This document shows positions 1 to 7,077 of a stretch of 46,743 nucleotides of DNA, piece after piece. The position numbers were made by a program, and so were the translations under genes. How positions within the stretch are numbered: position 1 is the stretch's first letter; the number at the start of each line of letters is the position of its first letter. Origin of the DNA: Tepidimonas thermarum (GTDB taxonomy: Bacteria; Pseudomonadota; Gammaproteobacteria; Burkholderiales; Burkholderiaceae_C). The stretch covers positions 1 through 46,743 of the forward strand of contig NZ_VJOL01000017.1 of the NCBI RefSeq assembly GCF_007556705.1. Direction: 5' to 3'. The notes under the pieces were generated by a model. The model saw nothing but the letters and a program-made list of their open reading frames with translations, ran no database searches and was not told where the DNA came from.

Positions 1-61
1 AAAACGTCTGTTGAAAGAGGCTGTAGAGGTTGGGGTTGGTCATGGCATGAAGCCCCATCAT
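1..61 (-). CDS. Start of a gene running off the window, possibly an acyl-CoA synthetase (partial)
   Basis: Only the first 14 to 20 codons are present. The reading frame is open to the window edge and can start at the ATG whose first base is 61 or at the ATG at 43. From the second start the peptide begins MTNPNLYSLFQQTF. A short Asn-Leu-Tyr/Phe-xx-Leu-Phe beginning is seen in some AMP-forming acyl-CoA or malonyl-CoA synthetases, which is the only basis for the suggestion. It follows the DUF502 gene by about ten bases on the same strand, so the two are probably co-transcribed. The function is a guess; that a gene starts here is more likely than not. Confidence 0.35.
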   Translation of the reverse strand, partial: MMGLHAMTNPNLYSLFQQTF

Positions 62-71
62 GGGGTTGGCG

Positions 72-443
72 CTAGGCGGCCGCCCGCTGCAGCCGGTCGC
101 GGATGCCGTCCCAGGCCGGATCGGCGGTCGGGTCGGTGGCCAGCCAGGCGATCAGCGAGGAATCAATGCTTTTGACCAGCGGCAGGTTGGTCAAGGGCAG
201 CTCCACCCAGCTCAGCAGGCGTGCCGTGGTTGGCGTGGACACGAGAAAGCCAGCCAGCAACACCACGGCCGCCGCCAGCAGCAGGCCCAGGGCGGGCACG
301 TAAACGTCGCCGATCACCGCGCGCGGCAGGGTCAGGGCCAGCCGCTCCGACCACACCACCAGCGCATAGAGCAGGTACAGCGTCACGCCCATCGGCAACA
401 CGGCCAGCAGGCCGCGCACAAAGTACTGGGACAGGCGTTTCAT
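72..443 (-). CDS. DUF502-family membrane protein, apparently shortened by an internal deletion
   Basis: The 123-residue product begins MKRLSQYFVRGLLAVLPMGV, with a first membrane segment at about residues 10-30 and a second at about 48-68, followed by a TNLPLVKSI motif. This is the N-terminal half of a DUF502 inner-membrane protein, a family of unknown function usually near 200 residues. Directly after VKSI the protein reads DSSLIAWLA, which resembles the far C-terminal end of family members as I remember them. The soluble middle of roughly 80 residues therefore seems to be missing. The join lies near 159-167. The gene follows rsmI by 26 bp on the same strand. It could be a genuine short variant, a decayed gene or an assembly error. 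Confidence 0.6.
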   Translation of the reverse strand: MKRLSQYFVRGLLAVLPMGVTLYLLYALVVWSERLALTLPRAVIGDVYVPALGLLLAAAVVLLAGFLVSTPTTARLLSWVELPLTNLPLVKSIDSSLIAWLATDPTADPAWDGIRDRLQRAAA

Positions 444-469
444 GGCGTGCGGTGTAGCAGGCGTGGGTG

Positions 470-1405
470 TCAGTCGGGTGACGGCGGGCGCCGCGCCAGC
501 GCCGCCTGGTAGAGCGCACCCTTGGGCGCGCCGGTGATGGCGCTGGCCAGCCGCGCCGCGGTCTTGACGGGCAGTTCCTGCAGCAGCAGGTCCAGCACCC
601 GCTGGGCTTCGGCGGGCAGCGCGTCGCTCTCACCGGCAGCGTCGGCGGCGGGGGGGTGCACCACCAGCGTGAACTCGCCGCGGCGCCGGTGGGCGTCGGC
701 GTCCAGCCATGCCGCCAGTTGCGCGCACGGCAGGGTGACGATGTCCTCGAAGCGCTTGGTCAGCTCGCGCCCGACGGTGACCGGGCGGCTGCCCCAGGCC
801 GCCAGTTCGGCCGCCAGAGCGTCGATGCGGTGCGGCGCTTCCAGCAGCACCAGGGCGGTGGGCAGCGCCGCGCAGCGCTGCCAGGCCTGCTGGCGCGCGC
901 GGCCCTTGGGCGGCAAAAAGCCGATGATGGTCGTTTCCGCGCCGACGATGCCGGCCACACTGAGCAACGCGGTGACGCTGCTGGCGCCCGGCACCGGGAT
1001 GCAGCGCAGCCCGGCCGCCCAGACCGCTGCGCACAGCCGGGCGCCGGGGTCGCTCACCCCCGGGGTGCCGGCGTCGCTGACGTAGGCGATGCGCTGCCCG
1101 GCGCGCAGCCGCTCGACGATGGCCGCCGCCGCACGGGCCTCGTTGTGTTCGTGCACCGCGACCAGACTGGCCTGCACCCCGTAGGTGTGCAGCAGGTGGG
1201 CGGTGTGGCGGGTGTCTTCGCAGGCCACGGCATCGACCAGGCGCAGCACGTGCAGCGCGCGCAGCGTGATGTCGGCCAGATTGCCGATCGGGGTGGCCAC
1301 GACGTAGAGCGCGCCCGCCGGATAATGCTGGCTGGCTGCCAGTTCGGGGCTGTGGCCGTGCGTTTCGGCGGCCAGGGCCGCCGCAGGCGGGGGAGGAACG
1401 TTCAC
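470..1405 (-). CDS. rsmI: 16S rRNA (cytidine-1402-2'-O)-methyltransferase RsmI
   Basis: RsmI 2'-O-methylates C1402 of 16S rRNA in the decoding centre, using S-adenosylmethionine. The 311-residue product has the typical N-terminal LYVVATPIGNLADITLRAL, then CEDTRHTAHLL, a Gly-Thr-Pro loop (SDAGTPGVSDPG), VPGASSV and FEDIVTLP further on. These are standard features of the YraL/RsmI branch of the tetrapyrrole methylase fold. I chose the GTG at 1405 because the product then starts about 28 residues before the conserved core and the frame upstream enters yraN; an internal start cannot be excluded. It is head to head with yraN, with only one base between the proposed start codons. Confidence 0.93.
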   Translation of the reverse strand: MNVPPPPAAALAAETHGHSPELAASQHYPAGALYVVATPIGNLADITLRALHVLRLVDAVACEDTRHTAHLLHTYGVQASLVAVHEHNEARAAAAIVERLRAGQRIAYVSDAGTPGVSDPGARLCAAVWAAGLRCIPVPGASSVTALLSVAGIVGAETTIIGFLPPKGRARQQAWQRCAALPTALVLLEAPHRIDALAAELAAWGSRPVTVGRELTKRFEDIVTLPCAQLAAWLDADAHRRRGEFTLVVHPPAADAAGESDALPAEAQRVLDLLLQELPVKTAARLASAITGAPKGALYQAALARRPPSPD

Positions 1406-1406
1406 G

Positions 1407-1844
1407 ATGGCAACGGGGATGGCAACAGACAAGGCGGGCCGGCTTGCGGGCGCGCGCCCCAGCACCAAGGCCTGCGGCGATGCGGCAGAGGCGCTGGCCT
1501 TGCAGTACCTGCAGGCCCACGGCCTGCGCCTGATACGGCGCAACCTGCGCAGCCCCGGGCGCGGGGGTGGCGAAGTCGATCTCATTATGGCCGACGCCGA
1601 CGGCACCTTGGTATTCGTCGAAGTGCGGCAGCGCAGCCGCGCGGACCACGGCGGGGCGGCCGCCAGCATCGGTCTGCGCAAACAGCGGCGCATCGTGTTT
1701 GCGGCGCGGCACTTTTTGGCGCGGCTGCCGCAGGTGCCACCCTGCCGGTTCGACGCCGTGGTGGTGGACGGGGAACTCGGCGCGGCGCAGCCGCCTCGCA
1801 TCCAATGGCTGCGCGGCGCCTTCGACGCCAGCGGCTGGGATTGA
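1407..1844 (+). CDS. yraN: YraN family (UPF0102) endonuclease-like protein
   Basis: The product is 145 residues from the ATG at 1407, or 140 from the in-frame ATG at 1422. The core contains GDAAEALALQYLQAHGLRLI, then GGGEVDLIMADADGTLVFVEVR, the acidic and hydrophobic pattern of the PD-(D/E)xK-like UPF0102 fold. It resembles Holliday-junction resolvase-type nucleases, but its cellular role is not established. Position next to rsmI and upstream of a DiaA-like gene and a BON lipoprotein gene matches the conserved enterobacterial rsmI/yraN/diaA/dolP neighbourhood. The 1422 start would leave 16 bp to the divergent rsmI start and may be the better choice. Confidence 0.88.
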   Translation: MATGMATDKAGRLAGARPSTKACGDAAEALALQYLQAHGLRLIRRNLRSPGRGGGEVDLIMADADGTLVFVEVRQRSRADHGGAAASIGLRKQRRIVFAARHFLARLPQVPPCRFDAVVVDGELGAAQPPRIQWLRGAFDASGWD

Positions 1845-1865
1845 CGAACCGATAAGATTGCGCCC

Positions 1866-2471
1866 ATGCTTTTGCACCGGATCCAGCAGCATTTCGTCGA
1901 TGGGGCCGACCTGCAGTACCAGTGTGCGCAGGCCGTCGGCCCGGCGCTGGAGGCGGCCGCGGCCGCGCTGTTGGCGGGCCTGACCGGCGGCGGCAAGGCG
2001 CTGGTCTGGGGCGCAGGGGTGTCGGCCGTGTTGGCGCAGGCCTTCGTGGCGCAGTGGGTGGGCCGCTTCGAGCGGGAGCGCCCCGAGCTGCCGGCGCTGG
2101 CGTTGGGGGGCCACCCGCTGGCGGGTGTGACCGCGGGTGTCGACGGCGCGGGCCCGGCCGTGGTGCGGCAGCTGCGCGCCCTGGGCGTGCCGGGGGATGT
2201 GCTGGTGGTGATTGCCGCTGCCCCGACGGCCGATGCCCTGGCGCTGATTGCCGCGGCGCACGAGCGGGAGATGGTGGTGGTGGCGCTGACCGGGGCGCGC
2301 CCGGGGGAGCTGCCCGACGTCCTCAAAGACACCGATGTGCTGGTGACCGTACCGACCGAGCGACCGGCACGCGTGTACGAGGCCCACTTGGTGGCCCTGC
2401 ACGCGCTGTGCGACGCCATCGACGTGCAGTTGCTGGGTGAAGAAACCGAAACGGAGAACCTCGAACCATGA
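1866..2471 (+). CDS. diaA: SIS-domain protein, DiaA/phosphoheptose isomerase-like
   Basis: The 201-residue product is one SIS (sugar isomerase) domain. In E. coli DiaA is a tetramer that binds DnaA and promotes timely replication initiation, and the related GmhA makes the heptose of LPS. Here the N-terminal helix MLLHRIQQHFVDGADLQYQC is followed by GGKALVWGAGVSA, the loop that binds sugar phosphate in the family, and later by DVLVVIAAAPTADALALIAA and VPTERPARVYEAHLVALHAL. The neighbourhood (yraN before, BON lipoprotein after) favours the DiaA role. Its stop codon overlaps the start of the next gene in an ATGA at 2468-2471, so the two are probably translationally coupled. Confidence 0.8.
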   Translation: MLLHRIQQHFVDGADLQYQCAQAVGPALEAAAAALLAGLTGGGKALVWGAGVSAVLAQAFVAQWVGRFERERPELPALALGGHPLAGVTAGVDGAGPAVVRQLRALGVPGDVLVVIAAAPTADALALIAAAHEREMVVVALTGARPGELPDVLKDTDVLVTVPTERPARVYEAHLVALHALCDAIDVQLLGEETETENLEP

Positions 2472-3142
2472 CGATGACCTCAGACGAATCGCCCACCCCC
2501 AGCGCCGTGCGCGTGGGGCTTGCCGCGCTGGCGCTGGCCGCCGCGCTGGGTGCGTTGAGCGGCTGTGCGCCGATCGTGGCAGGCGCCGCGGTCGGTGGTA
2601 CGGTGCTCGTGGCCACCGACCGGCGCACCGCTGCCACCCAACTCGAAGACCAGACCATCGAACTCAAGGCGGGCAACCGGCTGCGCGAGCAGCTTGGCGA
2701 GCGCGCGCGCGTGACGGTGACCAGCTTCAACCGGCGCGTGTTGCTGACGGGCGAGGTGGCCTCCGAAGCCGACCGCCAAACGGTGCTGCGCATCGTGCAG
2801 GGCGTGGAAAACGTCGCCGCCCTGGTGGACGAATTGGCCGTGATGGGGTCGCCGTCGTTGACCGCACGCTCCGCCGACGCGCTGGTGACCGCGCGCGTGA
2901 AGGCGGCGTTCGTCGATGCCCAGGACCTCTCGGCCAACGCCATCAAGGTGGTGACCGAGCGTGGCACGGTCTACCTGATGGGCCGGGTGACGCAGCGCGA
3001 GGCCAACCGGGCGGCCGAGGTCGCGCGCGTGGTGCCGGGCGTGCAGCGGGTGGTGCGCGTGTTCGAAATCATCAGCGAGGCCGAGCTGGCGCGCCTGCAG
3101 GCGGCCCCGGCGCCCAGCGAAGCGGCCCCGGCCAGCCGCTGA
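2468..3142 (+). CDS. dolP: Outer-membrane BON-domain lipoprotein, DolP-like
   Basis: The 224-residue product has a hydrophobic signal segment at about residues 16-32 ending in a lipobox (ALSGC, lipidated Cys33), followed by a short glycine-rich stretch. Two BON domains follow: the first around ERARVTVTSFNRRVLLTGEV, the second around AIKVVTERGTVYLMGRVTQ and REANRAAEVARVVPGVQRVV. E. coli DolP (YraP) sits in the outer membrane, binds anionic phospholipid at the division site and supports envelope integrity; the same role is inferred here. The C-terminal tail is rich in Ala and Pro. Gene order and the four-base overlap with the DiaA-like gene support the assignment. Confidence 0.85.
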   Translation: MTMTSDESPTPSAVRVGLAALALAAALGALSGCAPIVAGAAVGGTVLVATDRRTAATQLEDQTIELKAGNRLREQLGERARVTVTSFNRRVLLTGEVASEADRQTVLRIVQGVENVAALVDELAVMGSPSLTARSADALVTARVKAAFVDAQDLSANAIKVVTERGTVYLMGRVTQREANRAAEVARVVPGVQRVVRVFEIISEAELARLQAAPAPSEAAPASR

Positions 3143-3183
3143 CGCGCTTGCGGCTGCCCGCGCGCCCCAGCGCGGCCGCTGCG

Positions 3184-4107
3184 TCAACGCAGGCGGCGAA
3201 TCAGGCTGGAGGTGTCCCAGCGACCGCCGCCCATGGCCTGCACGTCGGCGTAAAACTGGTCCACCAGCGCCGTGACCGGCAGCCGCGCGCCGTTGCGGCG
3301 CGCCTCGTCCAGCACCAGGCCCAAATCCTTGCGCATCCAGTCCACGGCAAAGCCGAAGTCGAAGCGGTCGTCGATCATGGTCGCGCCGCGGTTGTCCATC
3401 TGCCAGCTCTGCGCCGCGCCTTTGCCGATCACCTCCAGCACCCGCTTCATGTCCAACCCGGCGCGTTGGCCAAAGGCAATGCCCTCGGCCAGCCCCTGCA
3501 CCAAGCCGGCGATGCAGATTTGGTTGACCATCTTGGCCAACTGCCCGCAGCCGCTGTCGCCCAGCAGGGTGACGGCGCGCGCGTAGGCCAGCATCACAGG
3601 GCGGGCGCGCTCAAAAGGTGCGGCGTCGCCGCCGCACATGATGGTGAGCTGGCCGTTTTCGGCACCCGCCTGCCCGCCCGAGACCGGCGCATCGACGAAG
3701 TGGCAGGCGTGCGCGCGCGCGGCGGCGTAGAGCTCGCGCGCCACCTCGGCCGAGGCGGTGGTGTGGTCGACGAAGACCGCCTCGGGCGCCATGCCCGCCA
3801 GCGCCCCATCGGGGCCGAGCACGACGCTGCGCAGGTCGTCGTCATTGCCCACGCAGGCCATGACGAACGCCGCACCCTCGGCCGCCGCGCGTGGCGTGGC
3901 GGCCTGCCGCACGCGCGTGAGGCCGCGCCCGTGCATGGCCTGTACCCAGTCGTCGGCCTTGGCGGCCGTGCGGTTGTAGACCGTGACCTCGTGTCCGGCC
4001 AGCGCCACATGCGCGGCCATGGGCCAGCCCATCACGCCCAGGCCCAAAAAGGCCACGCGCTGGGCGGGGGTGGATGCGTACGCGGTCTTGGGGTGAACGG
4101 TTGGCAT
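3184..4107 (-). CDS. NAD(P)-dependent beta-hydroxyacid dehydrogenase (3-hydroxyisobutyrate dehydrogenase / tartronate semialdehyde reductase family)
   Basis: The 307-residue product has the Rossmann motif GLGVMG at residues 22-27, the substrate-binding DAPVSGG at 139-145 and the catalytic lysine region GQLAKMVNQ (Lys192, Asn195). These three motifs define the beta-hydroxyacid dehydrogenase family, which oxidises or reduces 3-hydroxyacids with NAD(P). The exact substrate (3-hydroxyisobutyrate, tartronate semialdehyde or a related acid) cannot be told from sequence alone. The gene starts 23 bp after pilU on the same strand, so it may ride on the pilTU transcript without sharing its function. 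It converges with the dolP gene across about 40 bp. Confidence 0.85.
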   Translation of the reverse strand: MPTVHPKTAYASTPAQRVAFLGLGVMGWPMAAHVALAGHEVTVYNRTAAKADDWVQAMHGRGLTRVRQAATPRAAAEGAAFVMACVGNDDDLRSVVLGPDGALAGMAPEAVFVDHTTASAEVARELYAAARAHACHFVDAPVSGGQAGAENGQLTIMCGGDAAPFERARPVMLAYARAVTLLGDSGCGQLAKMVNQICIAGLVQGLAEGIAFGQRAGLDMKRVLEVIGKGAAQSWQMDNRGATMIDDRFDFGFAVDWMRKDLGLVLDEARRNGARLPVTALVDQFYADVQAMGGGRWDTSSLIRRLR

Positions 4108-4130
4108 GGTGGGGCGGTGCGTGGTGGGGG

Positions 4131-5267
4131 TCAGACGATTTGCAGGTGTTCGGTGCCGGCGGCGAGGTCGCTGTTGCGCGCGCGCTGGCTCTCGAGTTTG
4201 ATGCGCAGCTTGATGTCGTTTTGCGAGTCGGCATTGCGCACCGCGTCCTCGTAGGAAATCTGGTGCGCCTCGAAGGCGTCGAACAGCGCCTGGTCGAAGG
4301 TTTGCATGCCGACTTCGGTGCTGCGCTTCATGACCTCCTTGATCTCGTTGATCTCACCCTTCATGATGAGATCGGCGATGAGGGCGCTGTTGAGCAGCAC
4401 TTCCACGATCGCCACGCGGCCCTTGCCGTCTTCGCGTGGCAGCAGCCGCTGCGCCACCATGCCGCGCAGGTTGAGCGAGACGTCCTTGAGCAGCTGGGCG
4501 TGCCGGTCCTGCGGAAAGAAGTTGATGATGCGCTCCATGGCCTGGTTGGCGCTGTTGGCGTGCAGCGTGGCCAGGCACAGGTGGCCGGTTTCGGAAAACG
4601 CGATCGCGTGCTCCATGGTCTCGCGGTCGCGGATTTCGCCCATCAGGATCACGTTGGGCGCCTGGCGCAGCGAATTTTTGAGTGCGATTTGCCAGTCGTC
4701 GGTGTCGATGCCGACTTCGCGCTGGGTGATGATGCAGTTTTTGTGCTGGTGCACGAACTCCACCGGGTCTTCGATGGTGACGATGTGCTCGTGCGTGTGT
4801 TCGTTGCGCCAGTCCACCATCGCCGCCAGGGTGGTCGATTTGCCGGTGCCGGTGCCGCCGACCACGATGCAGATGCCGCGTTTGGACAGCGCCAGCTGCT
4901 TGAGGATCTGCGGCAGGCCCAGCTCGTCGATGGTGGGGATGCGCGCCGGGATGGTGCGCAGCACCAGCCCCACCTTGCCCATCTGCACGAAGGCGTTGAC
5001 GCGAAAGCGCCCGATGCCCGCCGGTGCGATGGCGAAGTTGCACTCCTTGGTGCGCTCGAACTCCGCGGCCTGTTTGTCGTTCATGATGGCGCGCGCCAGC
5101 GCCTGGGTGTGCTGCCCGGTCAGGGGTTGCGGCGAGACCTTGGTGATGACGCCATCGACCTTGATCGCCGGGGGAAAGTCGGCGGTCAGGAACAGGTCGC
5201 TGCCGTTGCGGCTGACCAGCAGCCGCAGCAGCTCGTGGATGAATTGGCTGGCTTGATCGCGTTCCAT
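4131..5267 (-). CDS. pilU: Type IV pilus retraction ATPase PilU
   Basis: PilU is the accessory retraction motor of type IVa pili, acting with PilT at the cytoplasmic face. The 378-residue product shows the Walker A box GGTGTGKST at residues 137-145, an Asp box with TIEDPVEFVH, a Walker B region VILMGEIRDRETMEH and the His box SETGHLCLATLHANSA. The N-terminal PAS-like domain contains SDLFLTADFPPAIKVDG. The C-terminal extension after EVGMQTFDQALFDAFEA is longer than in PilT, which separates PilU from PilT. The start has a strong ribosome site (AAGGAG) 8 bases upstream. It lies 33 bp after pilT in the same operon. Confidence 0.95.
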   Translation of the reverse strand: MERDQASQFIHELLRLLVSRNGSDLFLTADFPPAIKVDGVITKVSPQPLTGQHTQALARAIMNDKQAAEFERTKECNFAIAPAGIGRFRVNAFVQMGKVGLVLRTIPARIPTIDELGLPQILKQLALSKRGICIVVGGTGTGKSTTLAAMVDWRNEHTHEHIVTIEDPVEFVHQHKNCIITQREVGIDTDDWQIALKNSLRQAPNVILMGEIRDRETMEHAIAFSETGHLCLATLHANSANQAMERIINFFPQDRHAQLLKDVSLNLRGMVAQRLLPREDGKGRVAIVEVLLNSALIADLIMKGEINEIKEVMKRSTEVGMQTFDQALFDAFEAHQISYEDAVRNADSQNDIKLRIKLESQRARNSDLAAGTEHLQIV

Positions 5268-5300
5268 GGCGCGCTCCTTGGCGGCGGCTGGCGCTGCCCG

Positions 5301-6344
5301 TCAGACGGGGAAATTTTCCGGGTTTTTGGCCTTGCTGCGGGCTTCCTGGGCCGTGACGACGTTGCGCCGCACGAGGTCGATGAGCGCCTGGTCCAGCGTC
5401 TGCATGCCGTATTGCTGGCCGGTTTGGATGGCCGAGTACATCTGCGCCACCTTGTTTTCCCGGATCAGGTTGCGGATCGCAGGGGTGCCGATCATGATTT
5501 CGTGCGCGGCCACGCGCCCGCGGCCGTCGGCGGTCTTGAGCAGCGTTTGTGAGATGACCGCCACCAGCGACTCGGACAGCATGGCGCGGATCATCTCCTT
5601 TTCCTCGGCCGGAAAGACGTCCACGATGCGGTCGATGGTCTTGGCCGCGCTGGAGGTGTGCAGCGTGCCAAAGACCAGGTGGCCGGTCTCCGCCGCCGTC
5701 ATGGCCAGGCGGATGGTTTCCAGGTCGCGCATTTCGCCCACCAGGATCACGTCCGGGTCCTCGCGCAGCGCCGAGCGCAGCGCCGCGGCGAAGGAGTGCG
5801 TCATCGGCCCCACCTCGCGCTGGTTGACCAGGCTCTTTTTGGATTCGTGCACGAATTCGATGGGGTCTTCGATGGTCAGGATGTGGCCCGGGTCGTGCTC
5901 ATTGCGGTGGTCCACCATGGCCGCCAGGGTGGTGGATTTGCCCGAGCCGGTGGGGCCGGTGACCAGCACCAGACCGCGCGGCTTCATGGCCAAGTCGGCA
6001 AAGATGCGCGGGCAGTTGAGGTCCTGCAGGGTCAACACCTTGGACGGGATGGTGCGAAACACCGCCGCCGCCCCGCGGTGCTGGTTGAAGGCGTTGACGC
6101 GAAAACGCGACAGCCCGGCGATGTCGAACGAGAAGTCGCACTCCAAAAACTCCTCGTAGGCCTTGCGCTGCGCGTCGGTCATGATGTCGTAGACCATCGC
6201 GTGGACCTGCTTGTGGTCCAGCGGCTCGACATTGATGCGGCGCACGTCGCCGTGTACCCGTATCATCGGCGGCAGCCCAGCGGACAGGTGCAGGTCCGAC
6301 GCCTTGTTCTTGACCGCGAAAGCGAGCAGTTGAGTCACGTCCAT
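5301..6344 (-). CDS. pilT: Type IV pilus retraction ATPase PilT
   Basis: PilT powers retraction of type IVa pili for twitching motility and DNA uptake. The 347-residue product has the usual PilT length when started at the ATG at 6344 (MDVTQLLAFAVKNKASDLHL). Walker A is GPTGSGKS at residues 130-137, followed by TIEDPIEFVH, VGEMRDLETIRLAMTAAETGH and the C-terminal AIRNLIRE motif that PilT needs for retraction. An upstream extension of the same frame runs into the divergent yggS and is not coding. The pilT and yggS starts are only 10 bp apart, an arrangement also known in Pseudomonas. No pilin or assembly genes are in the window. Confidence 0.96.
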   Translation of the reverse strand: MDVTQLLAFAVKNKASDLHLSAGLPPMIRVHGDVRRINVEPLDHKQVHAMVYDIMTDAQRKAYEEFLECDFSFDIAGLSRFRVNAFNQHRGAAAVFRTIPSKVLTLQDLNCPRIFADLAMKPRGLVLVTGPTGSGKSTTLAAMVDHRNEHDPGHILTIEDPIEFVHESKKSLVNQREVGPMTHSFAAALRSALREDPDVILVGEMRDLETIRLAMTAAETGHLVFGTLHTSSAAKTIDRIVDVFPAEEKEMIRAMLSESLVAVISQTLLKTADGRGRVAAHEIMIGTPAIRNLIRENKVAQMYSAIQTGQQYGMQTLDQALIDLVRRNVVTAQEARSKAKNPENFPV

Positions 6345-6354
6345 GCAGCCCATT

Positions 6355-7074
6355 ATGGCAACGATTGCCGACAAGCTCCAAGCCGTGCGTGCGCGCATCG
6401 ACGCGGCCTGTCGCGCCGCCGCACGCGAGCCCGCCAGCGTGACCCTGCTGGCCGTCTCCAAAACCTTTGGGCCCGAGGCGGTGGCAGCGGCCGCCGCAGC
6501 CGGGCAGCGCGCCTTTGGCGAGAACTACGTGCAAGAGGGCGTGGAGAAGATCGTCGCGCTGCGCGCCGCGGGGGTGACGGGGCTGCAGTGGCACTGCATC
6601 GGCCCGCTGCAGAGCAACAAAACGCGGCCGGTGGCCGAGCACTTCGACTGGGTGCAGTCGGTCGATCGCCTCAAAATCGCCCAGCGCCTGAGCGCGCAGC
6701 GCCCGGCCCAGTTGCCGCCGCTGCAGGTGTGCATCCAGGTCAATGTCGACGGCGGGCCGACCAAGGCCGGTGTGGCGCCCGAGCAGGCCGTGGCGCTGGC
6801 GCAGGCGGTGGCCGAACTGCCCGGCTTGCGCCTGCGCGGGCTGATGTGCATCCCCGACCCCCAGCCCGACCCGGCGGCGATGCTGGCGGTGTTTGCTGAC
6901 GCCGCGGCGCTGTTTGCGCGCGTGCGCACCGCGTTGGGCGATCCGCCCGCTTTCGACACGCTCTCGATGGGCATGAGCGACGACCTGGAGCTGGCCATCG
7001 CCGCCGGCAGCACGATGGTGCGCGTTGGCAGCGCGATCTTTGGGCGGCGCGCCTACGCCGCCGCCCCGGCGTGA
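6355..7074 (+). CDS. yggS: YggS/PROSC family pyridoxal-phosphate homeostasis protein
   Basis: The 239-residue product is a fold-type III PLP-binding protein without known catalysis. It keeps free PLP and amino-acid pools in balance. Visible signatures are LLAVSKTFGPEAV with the PLP lysine at residue 36, FGENYVQEGVEKI, WHCIGPLQSNKTR, VQSVDRLKIAQRL, CIQVNVDGGPTKAGV and the phosphate-binding DTLSMGMSDDLELAIAAGST. I chose the ATG at 6355 because the product then begins MATIADKLQAVRARI as in homologues; an ATG 12 bases earlier overlaps the pilT start. The gene ends 3 bp before the convergent putA stop. Confidence 0.95.
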   Translation: MATIADKLQAVRARIDAACRAAAREPASVTLLAVSKTFGPEAVAAAAAAGQRAFGENYVQEGVEKIVALRAAGVTGLQWHCIGPLQSNKTRPVAEHFDWVQSVDRLKIAQRLSAQRPAQLPPLQVCIQVNVDGGPTKAGVAPEQAVALAQAVAELPGLRLRGLMCIPDPQPDPAAMLAVFADAAALFARVRTALGDPPAFDTLSMGMSDDLELAIAAGSTMVRVGSAIFGRRAYAAAPA

Positions 7075-7077
7075 GCG

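Noticed and set aside
470-2419. Long N-terminal extension of the rsmI frame
   Set aside because: It runs antisense through yraN and the DiaA-like gene and is Ser/Arg/Ala-rich without homology; RsmI starts near 1405.
3143-3183. GC-rich imperfect hairpin between the convergent dolP and dehydrogenase genes
   Set aside because: The stem is interrupted and no T-run follows, so I do not call a terminator.
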